A stretch of 14,955 nt of DNA. Origin: JANYHY01 sp043784605 (GTDB lineage: Bacteria; Myxococcota_A; Polyangia; Polyangiales; Polyangiaceae). Position numbers and translations under genes: made by a program. Each line of letters begins with the position of its first letter. Positions within the stretch are counted from its first letter, which is position 1. Where the stretch lies: contig JAYVYD010000399.1 of assembly GCA_043784605.1 (NCBI GenBank), positions 1-14,955 on the forward strand. Reading direction: 5' to 3'. The notes below the pieces were generated by a model. The model was not told the DNA's origin, searched no databases, and worked only from the letters and a program-made list of their open reading frames with translations. This document shows, one piece after another, positions 1 to 7,322 of the stretch.

Positions 1-946
1 AGAGGAACTCGAGGTTGTCGAAGATGGGCTGCATCCACGGGTTGAGCTTCTCGTCCACGTCACCGGGCAAGAACCCGATGTCGCGACCGAGCGGCATCAC
101 GGGGCGCGACACGAGCATGCGCGTGTACACGCCGTCCTCTACCGTCTTGCGCAGGCCCGCGGCGAGCGCGAGCAGTGTCTTGCCCGTGCCGGCCTTGCCG
201 ACGAGCGTGACCAAACGGATGTTCTCGTCGAGCAAGAGATCGATCGCGTAGCTCTGCTCCTTGTTGCGCGGACGAACGCCCATCAAGCCCTCGCGCGGCG
301 TGCGCAGTGCGATGACTTCTTTTTTGCTCGCGTCGTACCGACCGAGCGCCGTGTGCGATGGGTTCGCGCGATCACGCAGGAGCACGCAGCCGTTCGGCGG
401 GATGGCCTCCACCGTCATGGGCAAGCGGCCCTCGTGGAAGAAGTTGTCGATGTCTCCACCGGGGACGTCGATCTCCTTGATGCCCGTGTCGAGATCGGCC
501 TCGACGCGGTTGTTCTCGTAGGTCTCCGCGGCCATGCCGAGCGCGTCCGCACGGATGCGTAGGTTGGTGTCCATCGTGACGAACACCGTGGGCTTGCCGC
601 CGTCCTGCTCTCGCGCGTCGAAGGCGCACTGCAAGATCGCGGCGTCCATCGAGGCGTTGTCGATCGCGCTCGGCAACGTGGGTCGGGTCGAAGGCACGGC
701 GACGCGCAAGGTGCCGCCGCTCTCCAGCGGAACTCCGCCCGCGAGCGAACCGCCCTTCTCGCGAAGATCGTCGAGCAGCCGCGCGATCTGGCGCGCGTTG
801 CGTCCGCGCTCCGAGCCCTCGCGCTTGAACTGGTCGACCTCTTCGATGACGTAGATGGGGATGATGACGTCGTTGTCCTCGAACCTGAATATTGCCCGCG
901 GATCGTGGAGGATGACGTTGGTGTCGAGGACGTAATTTTTCTTCAT
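1..946 (-). CDS. PIN domain-PhoH family ATPase, C-terminus beyond the window
   Basis: This is a cytoplasmic PhoH-like NTPase of the YlaK/PhoH2 type, in which an N-terminal PIN ribonuclease domain is joined to a PhoH ATPase/helicase domain; such proteins are implicated in RNA unwinding and cleavage. The 315 visible residues start at the ATG at 946-944 (MKKNYVLDTNVILHD) and stay open to the left edge. The PIN domain spans about residues 3-140, with acidic candidates D8, E35/E36, D101 and D126 (the last in VFVTMDTN). After a linker the ATPase begins near residue 225, with a Walker A motif GKAGTGKT at about 250-257 and the family segment SRPVMPLGRDIGFLPGD at about 280-296. Walker B and the remaining C-terminal part lie off the window. 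The gene is divergent from the 997 gene, with 50 bp between their starts. Family identification is firm; cellular role and any link to phosphate are not shown. Confidence 0.95.
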   Translation of the reverse strand, partial: MKKNYVLDTNVILHDPRAIFRFEDNDVIIPIYVIEEVDQFKREGSERGRNARQIARLLDDLREKGGSLAGGVPLESGGTLRVAVPSTRPTLPSAIDNASMDAAILQCAFDAREQDGGKPTVFVTMDTNLRIRADALGMAAETYENNRVEADLDTGIKEIDVPGGDIDNFFHEGRLPMTVEAIPPNGCVLLRDRANPSHTALGRYDASKKEVIALRTPREGLMGVRPRNKEQSYAIDLLLDENIRLVTLVGKAGTGKTLLALAAGLRKTVEDGVYTRMLVSRPVMPLGRDIGFLPGDVDEKLNPWMQPIFDNLEFL

Positions 947-996
947 CAGGCCGCTCGCACTCTACTCCGAGTCCCGTTTGCCGCATACTCGAGAAG

Positions 997-2097
997 ATGT
1001 TCGCGTGGTCCGAGCTCGACGCCTTGATCTCACATGCCGCGTCGCGCGTGCGGCTGCTCGCTGCGGTGACGCCCGTGAACGCCGCCCTCGAGCGGCGAAG
1101 GCTGATTTCGGCCGCGAACGCGAATGCGCCGCTCACGCCACGCTGGGAGTACGCGACCGCCTGCGATGACGGGTTGGGCCGGGCGTTGGAGGTCGCCGCG
1201 GTCCAAGCACCGAAGCTCCTGCCGAGCGCGCTCGCCAAGGTCTATCTCGCGCGCATCACCGAGCTCGACCTCGAGCGCAGAGTCACTCTCGCCGCAGGCA
1301 AGCAAGACCTCGCGGCGCTCGCTCGCGAGCGGTTCGGAGCCGCAGGAGGAGAGGCGCTAGCGCTCGCCTCGCGCTGGTCACGGGAGCGGCCGACCTGCAC
1401 GGACGAGCCGCTCGTACGCACGGACTCGCACCAGCCGTCCTCGTTGCTCTCGGTGATGCGTGCGCGCGTCGCACACCTCGGTATCGACTTTCGTGTCGTG
1501 GTTCACACATCGCTCGCGTCGCTCGCAGCAACAGGCGAGAGCACGATCTATGTCGCGGCCGATCGCTACACGAGCGCGTCAGTGACGAACCGCACCGCGC
1601 TACACGAGACCCTGGCGCACGCGCTACCTCGCTGGCGCGCCAGAAGTCAGCCGCTCGGCGTGTTCTCGTTCGGCACGGCTCGCGGCCAAGACGACCAAGA
1701 GGGCTATGCCCTGGCGCTCGAAGATGCCCACGGCGTGATGGACTCTTCGCGCAGGCGAGAGCTGGGCGCGCGACACGAGGCCGCGAGAGCGATGCGACAG
1801 GGCGCGAACTTTCACGAGGTCGTCACGAGCCTGCGCGAGCTGGACCATGAGGCACCTGCGGCGGTCGCGATCGCCGAACGCGTGTTCCGCGGCGGCACGG
1901 CGACGCGCGAAGGGCTCGGTCGTGAGGCGATCTACTTGGCCGCCTACGCTAGAGTGCGAGCCGCGAGCGCGAAGGATCCGGGCATCCTGGACGTGCTCGC
2001 GTCGGGTCAGGTGTCGGTGCGCGCAGCACCCATGTTGAAGCGGCTCATGGCCCCGGCAGACACGCGCCCGTCGCGGGACCGCCGCCAATCGGTGTAA
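997..2097 (+). CDS. DUF1704 / MATCAP-like (QEG-motif) putative zinc metallocarboxypeptidase
   Basis: This 366-residue protein has the layout of the DUF1704 family, known in bacteria as 'flavohemoglobin expression-modulating QEGLP motif' proteins and in animals as MATCAP, the tubulin tyrosine carboxypeptidases. The visible hallmarks are an HExxxH zinc motif HETLAH at residues 203-208, the downstream QEG at 234-236 whose Glu is expected to be the third zinc ligand, the segment RVFRGG at 296-300, and the helix REAIYLAAYARV at 309-320. The N-terminal 150 residues are helical and Ala/Arg rich, with no signal peptide, so the protein is probably cytoplasmic. The start is the ATG at 997 preceded by a weak GAGAAG. 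The last 53 bp overlap the 3' end of the convergent gene ending at 2045. Family assignment comes from motifs; peptidase activity and substrate are unknown, and bacteria lack tubulin of the animal type. Confidence 0.85.
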   Translation: MFAWSELDALISHAASRVRLLAAVTPVNAALERRRLISAANANAPLTPRWEYATACDDGLGRALEVAAVQAPKLLPSALAKVYLARITELDLERRVTLAAGKQDLAALARERFGAAGGEALALASRWSRERPTCTDEPLVRTDSHQPSSLLSVMRARVAHLGIDFRVVVHTSLASLAATGESTIYVAADRYTSASVTNRTALHETLAHALPRWRARSQPLGVFSFGTARGQDDQEGYALALEDAHGVMDSSRRRELGARHEAARAMRQGANFHEVVTSLRELDHEAPAAVAIAERVFRGGTATREGLGREAIYLAAYARVRAASAKDPGILDVLASGQVSVRAAPMLKRLMAPADTRPSRDRRQSV

Positions 2098-3055
2098 TCT
2101 TCACGCACTTGTAGCCGGTCCGGCAGGGCGAGGGGCTGCACGCCAATAGGCAATATCCCTTACCGCCCAGGTTGCCACAGACCGCCTTGCGCCCGACGCC
2201 GTTCGGATCAGAAGGGCACGCGGTCTTGCTGTCGCACTGGACGGTGCACATCCCGGCTGGCGCGTTCACGGCGCAGGTCCCGCCCTGCACCGCACTGCAC
2301 ATCGAGTCGCCGCAGCACGCCTCACCGATCCAACCGCCGCCACCGCGACCCGTATAACCGACTTGGATGGCGTAGAGATTCCAGACATTGAAGAACATCC
2401 AGTTACCGCCTGCGGCACCCTTCGCGACCACCGGCGCATACTGATAGAGCGCGGCCGTCGCCTCGCTCGCGGGCGTCACGATCACGTCGTCGAGTGTGAC
2501 ACTCGCCTTGCCGACTGCCCAGCCGCCCACCGTGACGCCGCTCGGTCCGCACGTCTGCGACAAGCTAGAGCGAAGCGCGAGGCCGAGGCAGTCGACCTGC
2601 TTGTCGAAGCCCCCCAAAGAGGGATCGCAAACGGCGCCCCCCCCAGGGCAGCCACACCCGAACGCGTACTCGACCTTGGAGGGTGGCGACGGATAGTTCG
2701 AGGCCGCCACCAACCCCTGGTCGACCTCCGCCCGCACCAAGAACACGAGTGGATTGATTTGATACCGCTCGGACGCCAGCGCGATCGCCTCCGACGCGCG
2801 AATGCCCCCTGAAACATAGGTCGTCAAGAAGCTCGGGTGACCGTAGGGCGTCTTCTCGAGAAACTGCTGCACCGAGATCGCCGTCGAGAAATTCTCCGAG
2901 TCCGTGAATGCCGCACTGTTGACGATCAGATTGGCATCGAACGGTAAGTCTGCCGGCGCGAGGTCGAGCGGCTCCACGGAAGGGTCGGGCGTCGCCTTCG
3001 CGCACGCCGCAACCACTGCGAGCCAGAACAAGAGACGCACGCGATGATCATGCAC
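2045..3055 (-). CDS. Putative lipoprotein with lysozyme-like (peptidoglycan hydrolase-type) domain and Cys-rich tail
   Basis: This is the third gene of the TonB-receptor operon. I start it at the GTG at 3055-3053, which shares its first base with the upstream stop (TAGTG); a GTG at 3040 is an alternative. It gives about 336 residues. A short basic start and a hydrophobic stretch LLFWLAVVAAC suggest a lipoprotein signal. Residues about 50-185 resemble lysozyme-fold proteins of actinobacteria and others: a helix SERYQINPLVFLVRAEVDQG, then FGCGCPGG, then GGFDKQVDC. In the relatives I recall, the helix ends in KEQSL; here the residue aligned with that Glu is Asp, with another Glu two residues earlier, so activity is uncertain. 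The C-terminal 90 residues hold 13 cysteines, a disulphide-rich tail typical of myxobacterial secreted proteins. The 3' end overlaps the convergent 997-2097 gene by 53 bp. Fold assignment is moderate; function is inferred. Confidence 0.75.
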   Translation of the reverse strand: MHDHRVRLLFWLAVVAACAKATPDPSVEPLDLAPADLPFDANLIVNSAAFTDSENFSTAISVQQFLEKTPYGHPSFLTTYVSGGIRASEAIALASERYQINPLVFLVRAEVDQGLVAASNYPSPPSKVEYAFGCGCPGGGAVCDPSLGGFDKQVDCLGLALRSSLSQTCGPSGVTVGGWAVGKASVTLDDVIVTPASEATAALYQYAPVVAKGAAGGNWMFFNVWNLYAIQVGYTGRGGGGWIGEACCGDSMCSAVQGGTCAVNAPAGMCTVQCDSKTACPSDPNGVGRKAVCGNLGGKGYCLLACSPSPCRTGYKCVKITPIGGGPATGACLPGP

Positions 3056-4212
3056 TACTGGACGTAAACCGGAAAGCTCGTCCACGCGGCTCCGTCGCGG
3101 TTGTCGTGCACGACAATCCACACCTCGCCGTTCCCGGCGACGCTCGGCGCGATGAAGCGATTGGCCGAGCCGTCCACACGCCCGCTCGAGGGGTCGAACA
3201 GGATCCGCGAGGGGCTCTTGGTCTTGTCGATGGTGTGAAAGTACGCGGCCCAGATCTCCTCGTGGCGCGTCGCAGTGTCGCTATCGCTGTTGCCGAGCAC
3301 CAGCTCCCAGCTCGAGTCGGGCACTTCGACGTTCACGGCGTGCTCGCAGTCGCTCTCGGTCTTGGAGGTGCACCGCGGAACGACGACACCTTGACTGAGC
3401 ACTACCGGTTTGCCGTCGAACGTCACGCGCTCGATGACCGGATTCGCATTGGTGATGTCGTCATACGCATAGACGCGATTAAACCCAAACACGTAGTCGT
3501 CGGGCCCCAATTGATTGCCAGTCTCGTCGAAGCAGCCGAGCGGAAGCGTCTGCCCACTCACGTTCGCCGGATCGATTGGCAGCAACCGAACGCCGCCGGT
3601 GCACGCGATGTAAAAGCCAATCGAGAGGCCATAAGGCGCGGGCGCGCCCTGCACTATGGGGTGTGATGTGACTGCGTTCGCCGGCACGGGGATAGTGAAT
3701 TTGGAGCCCTCTTGCAGGCACGCCGTGACGTCCTTCGTCTGTCCGAGCGCGGCGATCCCGAGGCACACCAGCCCCGGCGGCGTGTCGGGCGGTAGCGGTA
3801 GCCCCTTTCGCTTGAGCTCGCCGAGCTGCGCGAGCTGGGACCCGAGCTGCGCGAAGCACGCATAATAGAGATCGGCGCGCGGGTTGTTGCAGACCCAAGG
3901 AAGCCAATAGACATGCATCGCGAGCGTCCGATCCGCGCGCGCATCGACCGCGAGCGCCTCGACGTTGACGGTGTCTCCAGGTTTCGCAAATGGCTTATCG
4001 GCGATAGTGGCCAATACGCGAACGCTCGTCAGCTTGGACACGGGGTCAAAATCGCCAGAGTTGCAAGCTAGGGTCGCGACGATCACGCAAAGTGTCATCC
4101 GGAGCGCAGCGAAGGACCCCCAAGGAGCGAACGTAGATCGATTGGGACAGACGAGACCCTTGGGCTCCGTCGCTCCGCTCAGGATGACATGTGCAGGGTT
4201 GGGCGCGCGCAT
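3055..4212 (-). CDS. Unknown lipoprotein, signal peptide interrupted by an in-frame repeat element
   Basis: This is the second gene of the operon. The start is the ATG at 4212-4210, overlapping the receptor stop as TAATG, with a strong AGGAG at 4224-4220 and 7 bp spacing. It yields 385 residues. Residues 8-40 are encoded by the inverted-repeat element at 4093-4189. Only after that comes the hydrophobic segment LCVIVATLACNSG, with C50 as the likely lipidated cysteine (the lipobox TLAC is imperfect). An internal ATG at 4098-4096, inside the element, would give a normal signal peptide (MTLCVIVATLAC, 347 residues) but has no ribosome site. The mature part is predicted mostly beta: KLTSVRVLATIADKPFAKPGD looks like an Ig-like first strand pair, followed by a Cys-containing middle and a C-terminal SVAGNGEVWIVVHDNRDG segment. 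I do not recognise the family. Position between a TonB-dependent receptor and a second lipoprotein suggests a surface partner of the receptor. Confidence 0.8.
   Translation of the reverse strand: MRAPNPAHVILSGATEPKGLVCPNRSTFAPWGSFAALRMTLCVIVATLACNSGDFDPVSKLTSVRVLATIADKPFAKPGDTVNVEALAVDARADRTLAMHVYWLPWVCNNPRADLYYACFAQLGSQLAQLGELKRKGLPLPPDTPPGLVCLGIAALGQTKDVTACLQEGSKFTIPVPANAVTSHPIVQGAPAPYGLSIGFYIACTGGVRLLPIDPANVSGQTLPLGCFDETGNQLGPDDYVFGFNRVYAYDDITNANPVIERVTFDGKPVVLSQGVVVPRCTSKTESDCEHAVNVEVPDSSWELVLGNSDSDTATRHEEIWAAYFHTIDKTKSPSRILFDPSSGRVDGSANRFIAPSVAGNGEVWIVVHDNRDGAAWTSFPVYVQ
3101..3116. repeat. 16-bp perfect palindrome inside a coding region
   Basis: TTGTCGTGCACGACAA is its own reverse complement over all 16 bases. 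It lies in the C-terminal codons of the lipoprotein gene (VVHDN in the protein). The half-site TTGTCGT/ACGACAA is also the outer stem of the 54-bp repeat array at 11065-11237. It may be chance, constrained by the codons. Confidence 0.4.
4093..4189. repeat. 97-bp inverted-repeat (MITE/REP-like) element
   Basis: The left end 4093-4116 and the right end 4166-4189 are inverted copies that match at 21 of 24 positions; both outermost ends read TGTCATCC as far as the first mismatch. Weaker pairing continues inward (GGACCCCCAAGG against GGAGCCCAAGG), so the transcript would fold as one long hairpin. The end motif (gctccgctcaggatgaca) is, from general knowledge, one of the commonest interspersed bacterial palindromes, usually intergenic. 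Here it sits inside the 5' part of a lipoprotein gene and is open in that frame, giving a peptide with SGATEPKGL and AALRMT. No transposase is encoded in it, so mobilisation would need help in trans. Confidence 0.85.
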
Positions 4213-6854
4213 TAGAACTCTCCTCGCATACCCAAGCTCGGCAAAATCGGCAATCCGGTCGCGTACGAGCGCTGCGTGTAGTTGTAGTTGTAGCTCACGC
4301 CTTCGACGTTGCCTTGATTGTAGATGTTCTGAACGTCCAGATAGACCCCCAATTGCCAAGCCTTGAACTTCCAGGTCTTGTCGACGCGTAAATCGAGCTG
4401 GTGATAGAGCGGCAGTCTCTCTCCGTTGGGAGGATAAGCGCGTTGCGCCAAGTAGGTGCCGGCGTTCGCGTCGTAAAACCCATAGGTGCTGGGGGTGAAT
4501 AGGTTGCCGGACACCAAGCGGAAGCGCGCGCCAAACTCCCAGCCGCCGCCCAACCTGTAGCTGCCGAGGACCGTCAGGATGTGAGTCTGATCGAAGGCCG
4601 CCAATCGCACCGCGTCTTGCGGAGTGTCTTGTCTCTCGCTCCGCGAGAGCGTGTAGGCGATCCAGCCGAAGAAGTGCGCGTCTGGCTTGTAGCGAATGAG
4701 CGTTTCCAGCCCATAGACGCGCCCTCGTCCGTCATTGAGGTGACCGGCCGTGACGAGGTGGTCCAATTGCTTGTAAAAACCCTCGACCGAGATCTCCAAG
4801 TATTTGGTGATCTCGCGTTCGCCACCCACCGAATATTGCAATGCGCGATTGGAGAGCAACCCCTTTTGGCCGAACACTGCGAGGCTGTCTTGAGGCTGCG
4901 GCGGTTGATAAAATACGCCGACTCCCGCTTTGATCGTGGTTCGCGGGAACGTGGGTCCGAGGTCTTGTCGCGCGACGATGCGGGGCGCGAGATCGAAGGT
5001 CTTCGTGTCTTTGGAGTAGTCGAGTCGCACGCCAGGGACGAGGCGAGTCCCCTTGAAGGGAGTAATCTCGAACTCGGTATAGAGGCCTGGCCGGTAGAGG
5101 GTGCTGTTGAGGTTGATCTCGAGCGGCGGTCTGCTGAGGCCCGGACCCCCGGGCGGCTCGCCCGGTCTCGGTAGGGGAGGCAGCCGCGCGCTGACCGTGT
5201 ACGGCGACTCGAGCATGTCCATTCCGAAGTTGGCGACGAGCCCTGGCGCGACCTTCTGCGTGAGCTCGAAGCGACCGGTAATGGGATAGGTCGTCAGCTT
5301 GAAGAAGACGTCGCCGAGAGTGAAGTCGACGAAGTCACTGCCCACCGCCGCATTGAGCTTCACCTCGGTCGTCGGCGAGAGCCTGTGGCGATAGAGGCCT
5401 TGGATGCGGAAAAACCCGGTGTGCGCGCTGATGCCGCCGGCGATCCCGGGGTCCGACGCGTTCGGGTCTTTGATGAGCACGTCGAGGCGATCGTCCGAGC
5501 CGAAGAACATCAGGCGGAACGACTGGTCCTTGCTCCAGCGCTTCTCGAGGACGGCTTGATAATCGTAATAGACGGGGGCCGTCGTGACGCCCGCGCCGGT
5601 CGCCTCGAGTACCGGCTTCAACCAAGTATCGACCCACGATCGACGGCCCGCGACCGAGAAGCTCCAGCCGGCGCCGATCGGTCCCTCCGCGAGCAAGCGC
5701 ACGTCGATCAGATCCACCTGCGCGAGGCCGTGGAGCTTGTCGCTCTTCGGAGCTCGCACGGCGACGTCGACGATGCCGCCGAGCGCGCGGCCATACTGCG
5801 CGCTGAAATTACCCGGGTAGAAATCGATGCGGTCGAGCAGCTCCGTGGGGATGACGCTCGAGAGTCCGCCGAAGTGATAGACGAGCGGGATGGGCGTGCC
5901 GTCCACGAAGATGAGCGTGTCTTGAGGCGCAGCTCCGCGTACGACGAGCAATCCGGCGAGGCCCGGCGGACGCGCCACGCCAGGCAGGTTCTGTAGCGCC
6001 CGTAGCGCGTCGCCGTTCGATCCGGGGATGCGCAAGAGCTCGCGCGCCTCGAGCGTGCGCTTGGTGACCTCGCGCGGAGGCCTCGTGCCGCGCACGACGA
6101 CGTCCTCGACTTCGCCTGCTGGCGTGTCCTGGCGTTGACCGGGCGCCGTCTTGATCGGCGCCGTGGTCTTGTCGGCGTCCAGACGAAGGCGCTCCGAGAT
6201 CTCCGAGCCCGGCGCCAGATCTTCGTCTGCGCTGATTGGCAAGTATCCGGACGCGCTAGCCTCTAGTCGATAATTGCCAAAGACCAAGTCTGGTATCGCG
6301 AAGGTTCCGGCAAGGGTGGTCTGCGCGCTCGCCACCGCGACTCCGTCCTTCTTCACGGTGACGGTGACCCCGCCGATGGGCTTGTTGGTCGCGCGCTCGG
6401 CGACCTTGCCGACGATGCGCCCCGGCGGGGGCGCGAAGGAGTAAGCGTGCTTGAATTTGGCCCGAATCGGCTGGCCGTTCTTCGTGGCGGGTTTGTAGTG
6501 GAGCGTCTTGGCAGCCGCGATCGCCGCCTCGTCAAAGCCGTGGCCTTGAGGCGCCGGCACCGTCGCGTCGACGACGTTGCCCTCCGGGTCGATGACGACG
6601 ACCACGGTCACCGTCACGACCTCACGCACGCCATCTTTCAGCGCCTGCTCTGGGTAGGCGGCGCCCTCGTCCCTATCCAGGATGGGGAGTGTGATGCTCG
6701 GCGCCTGGGGTGCTGGAGGTGCCGGAGGATCGTCCTTGGCCTTCGTGACCGCGGCGCCTTGCCCACCGCCGTACGGCGCGTCCTGCGCCCACGCCGCCTC
6801 GACGCAGAGGAGCGCCCCGACGGCGAGAGCAGAGACCAATCGAGCGCGAGCCAT
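4212..6854 (-). CDS. TonB-dependent outer-membrane receptor with N-terminal TonB_C-like and carboxypeptidase-regulatory domains
   Basis: This 880-residue outer-membrane receptor is the first gene of the minus-strand operon. A signal peptide ends at about AWA23. A Pro-rich linker (41-52) leads to a domain at about 65-140 matching the TonB C-terminal fold normally found on the energiser: YPEQALKDG, then VVVVIDPEGNVVDATV, then LHYKPATKNGQPI. A carboxypeptidase regulatory-like beta domain follows (about 145-225, GRIVGKVAERATNKPIGGV). A possible TonB box EDVVVRG at 250-256 precedes the plug (about 263-370; RIPGSNGDALRALQNLPGV, VVRGAAPQDTLIFVDG, YPGNFSAQYGRALGG). The barrel fills 370-880 and ends in the terminal Phe common to outer-membrane proteins (MRGEF). 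Substrate is unknown. The downstream lipoproteins are translationally coupled and probably act with it. The start ATG at 6854 lacks a clear ribosome site but gives a perfect signal peptide. Confidence 0.93.
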   Translation of the reverse strand: MARARLVSALAVGALLCVEAAWAQDAPYGGGQGAAVTKAKDDPPAPPAPQAPSITLPILDRDEGAAYPEQALKDGVREVVTVTVVVVIDPEGNVVDATVPAPQGHGFDEAAIAAAKTLHYKPATKNGQPIRAKFKHAYSFAPPPGRIVGKVAERATNKPIGGVTVTVKKDGVAVASAQTTLAGTFAIPDLVFGNYRLEASASGYLPISADEDLAPGSEISERLRLDADKTTAPIKTAPGQRQDTPAGEVEDVVVRGTRPPREVTKRTLEARELLRIPGSNGDALRALQNLPGVARPPGLAGLLVVRGAAPQDTLIFVDGTPIPLVYHFGGLSSVIPTELLDRIDFYPGNFSAQYGRALGGIVDVAVRAPKSDKLHGLAQVDLIDVRLLAEGPIGAGWSFSVAGRRSWVDTWLKPVLEATGAGVTTAPVYYDYQAVLEKRWSKDQSFRLMFFGSDDRLDVLIKDPNASDPGIAGGISAHTGFFRIQGLYRHRLSPTTEVKLNAAVGSDFVDFTLGDVFFKLTTYPITGRFELTQKVAPGLVANFGMDMLESPYTVSARLPPLPRPGEPPGGPGLSRPPLEINLNSTLYRPGLYTEFEITPFKGTRLVPGVRLDYSKDTKTFDLAPRIVARQDLGPTFPRTTIKAGVGVFYQPPQPQDSLAVFGQKGLLSNRALQYSVGGEREITKYLEISVEGFYKQLDHLVTAGHLNDGRGRVYGLETLIRYKPDAHFFGWIAYTLSRSERQDTPQDAVRLAAFDQTHILTVLGSYRLGGGWEFGARFRLVSGNLFTPSTYGFYDANAGTYLAQRAYPPNGERLPLYHQLDLRVDKTWKFKAWQLGVYLDVQNIYNQGNVEGVSYNYNYTQRSYATGLPILPSLGMRGEF
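4218..4225 (-). promoter_or_regulatory. Ribosome binding site deciding the 4212 start
   Basis: On the minus strand GAGGAGAG precedes the TAATG junction, with AGGAG placed 7 bases before the ATG at 4212. It lies within the last codons of the TonB-dependent receptor. It supports translation starting upstream of the repeat element rather than at the internal ATG at 4098. Confidence 0.7.
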
Positions 6855-6941
6855 CGACGGGCGAAGAACTAGTCGGCGGGCGTTCGCGCTGCAACCGTTG
6901 GTCGGCGGCGCTTTTTCCCGTCACGCCCCCGCGGCCTCTGC

Positions 6942-6947
6942 GATAAT
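6942..6947 (+). promoter_or_regulatory. Possible -10 box (GATAAT) just upstream of the 6954 start
   Basis: The 99-bp divergent gap 6855-6953 holds GATAAT (5 of 6 to the TATAAT consensus). Its last base is 7 bases before the ATG at 6954, so a transcript from it would begin at or next to the start codon. A -35 box at the right distance is weak (ccgtca, 3 of 6). No ribosome site precedes this ATG. I see no clear promoter for the opposite gene. Confidence 0.3.
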
Positions 6948-6953
6948 CCCCGT

Positions 6954-7316
6954 ATGTCCTACAACGACATCATGGCGCTCGGCCCGAAGTTCAAGCTGCT
7001 CGTCGGCTTCGCGTTCTTGCTCGCGATCGTCGCCGTGTTTCAGCGGGCGATGCAGCAGAAGGTCGCGCCGCCGGACGCGTTGCGTTTGAAGGTGCGCTAC
7101 GACGGCATGCTCGAGACGATCGAGATCGTAGCGGCGCGCCTCCTCAAGGAGCACCCGGAAGACGACGACTTGGCGGCGACCAAGCGCATTCGCGACGAGC
7201 TCATGAGGAGCAAGCTCACCAACTGCGACAACTTCGAGGCGACGATCATCACCGTCGTCAAGCGCATGCGAGGCAACCGCGACGAACCGGGCTCGATCCA
7301 GAAGTGGACGGACTGA
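6954..7316 (+). CDS. Small single-pass membrane protein of unknown function
   Basis: This 120-residue protein of unknown family has one hydrophobic segment near the N-terminus (about residues 13-31, FKLLVGFAFLLAIVAVFQR). A charged, mainly helical domain with a single Cys follows (DALRLKVRYDGMLETIEIVAARLLKEHPEDDD, given here in two parts: DALRLKVRYD and GMLETIEIVA onward). The charged part is therefore probably held at the membrane by the N-terminal anchor; orientation cannot be told. The gene sits 6 bp upstream of fmt on the same strand, so the two are very likely cotranscribed. The ATG at 6954 has no Shine-Dalgarno sequence, and a GATAAT box 7 bases upstream hints at a leaderless message. 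Codon use looks like its neighbours, supporting a real gene. Confidence 0.75.
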   Translation: MSYNDIMALGPKFKLLVGFAFLLAIVAVFQRAMQQKVAPPDALRLKVRYDGMLETIEIVAARLLKEHPEDDDLAATKRIRDELMRSKLTNCDNFEATIITVVKRMRGNRDEPGSIQKWTD

Positions 7317-7322
7317 GGTCTC

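Noticed and set aside
372..1238. Long minus-strand frame overlapping phoH and the 997 gene
   Set aside because: It is a shadow: its Arg-rich sequence matches no family, and the same DNA encodes PhoH in another minus frame with clear motifs.
4096..4098. Internal ATG as the main start of the 3055-4212 gene
   Set aside because: It gives a neat signal peptide but lacks any ribosome site, whereas 4212 has AGGAG and stop-start overlap. Kept only as an alternative.
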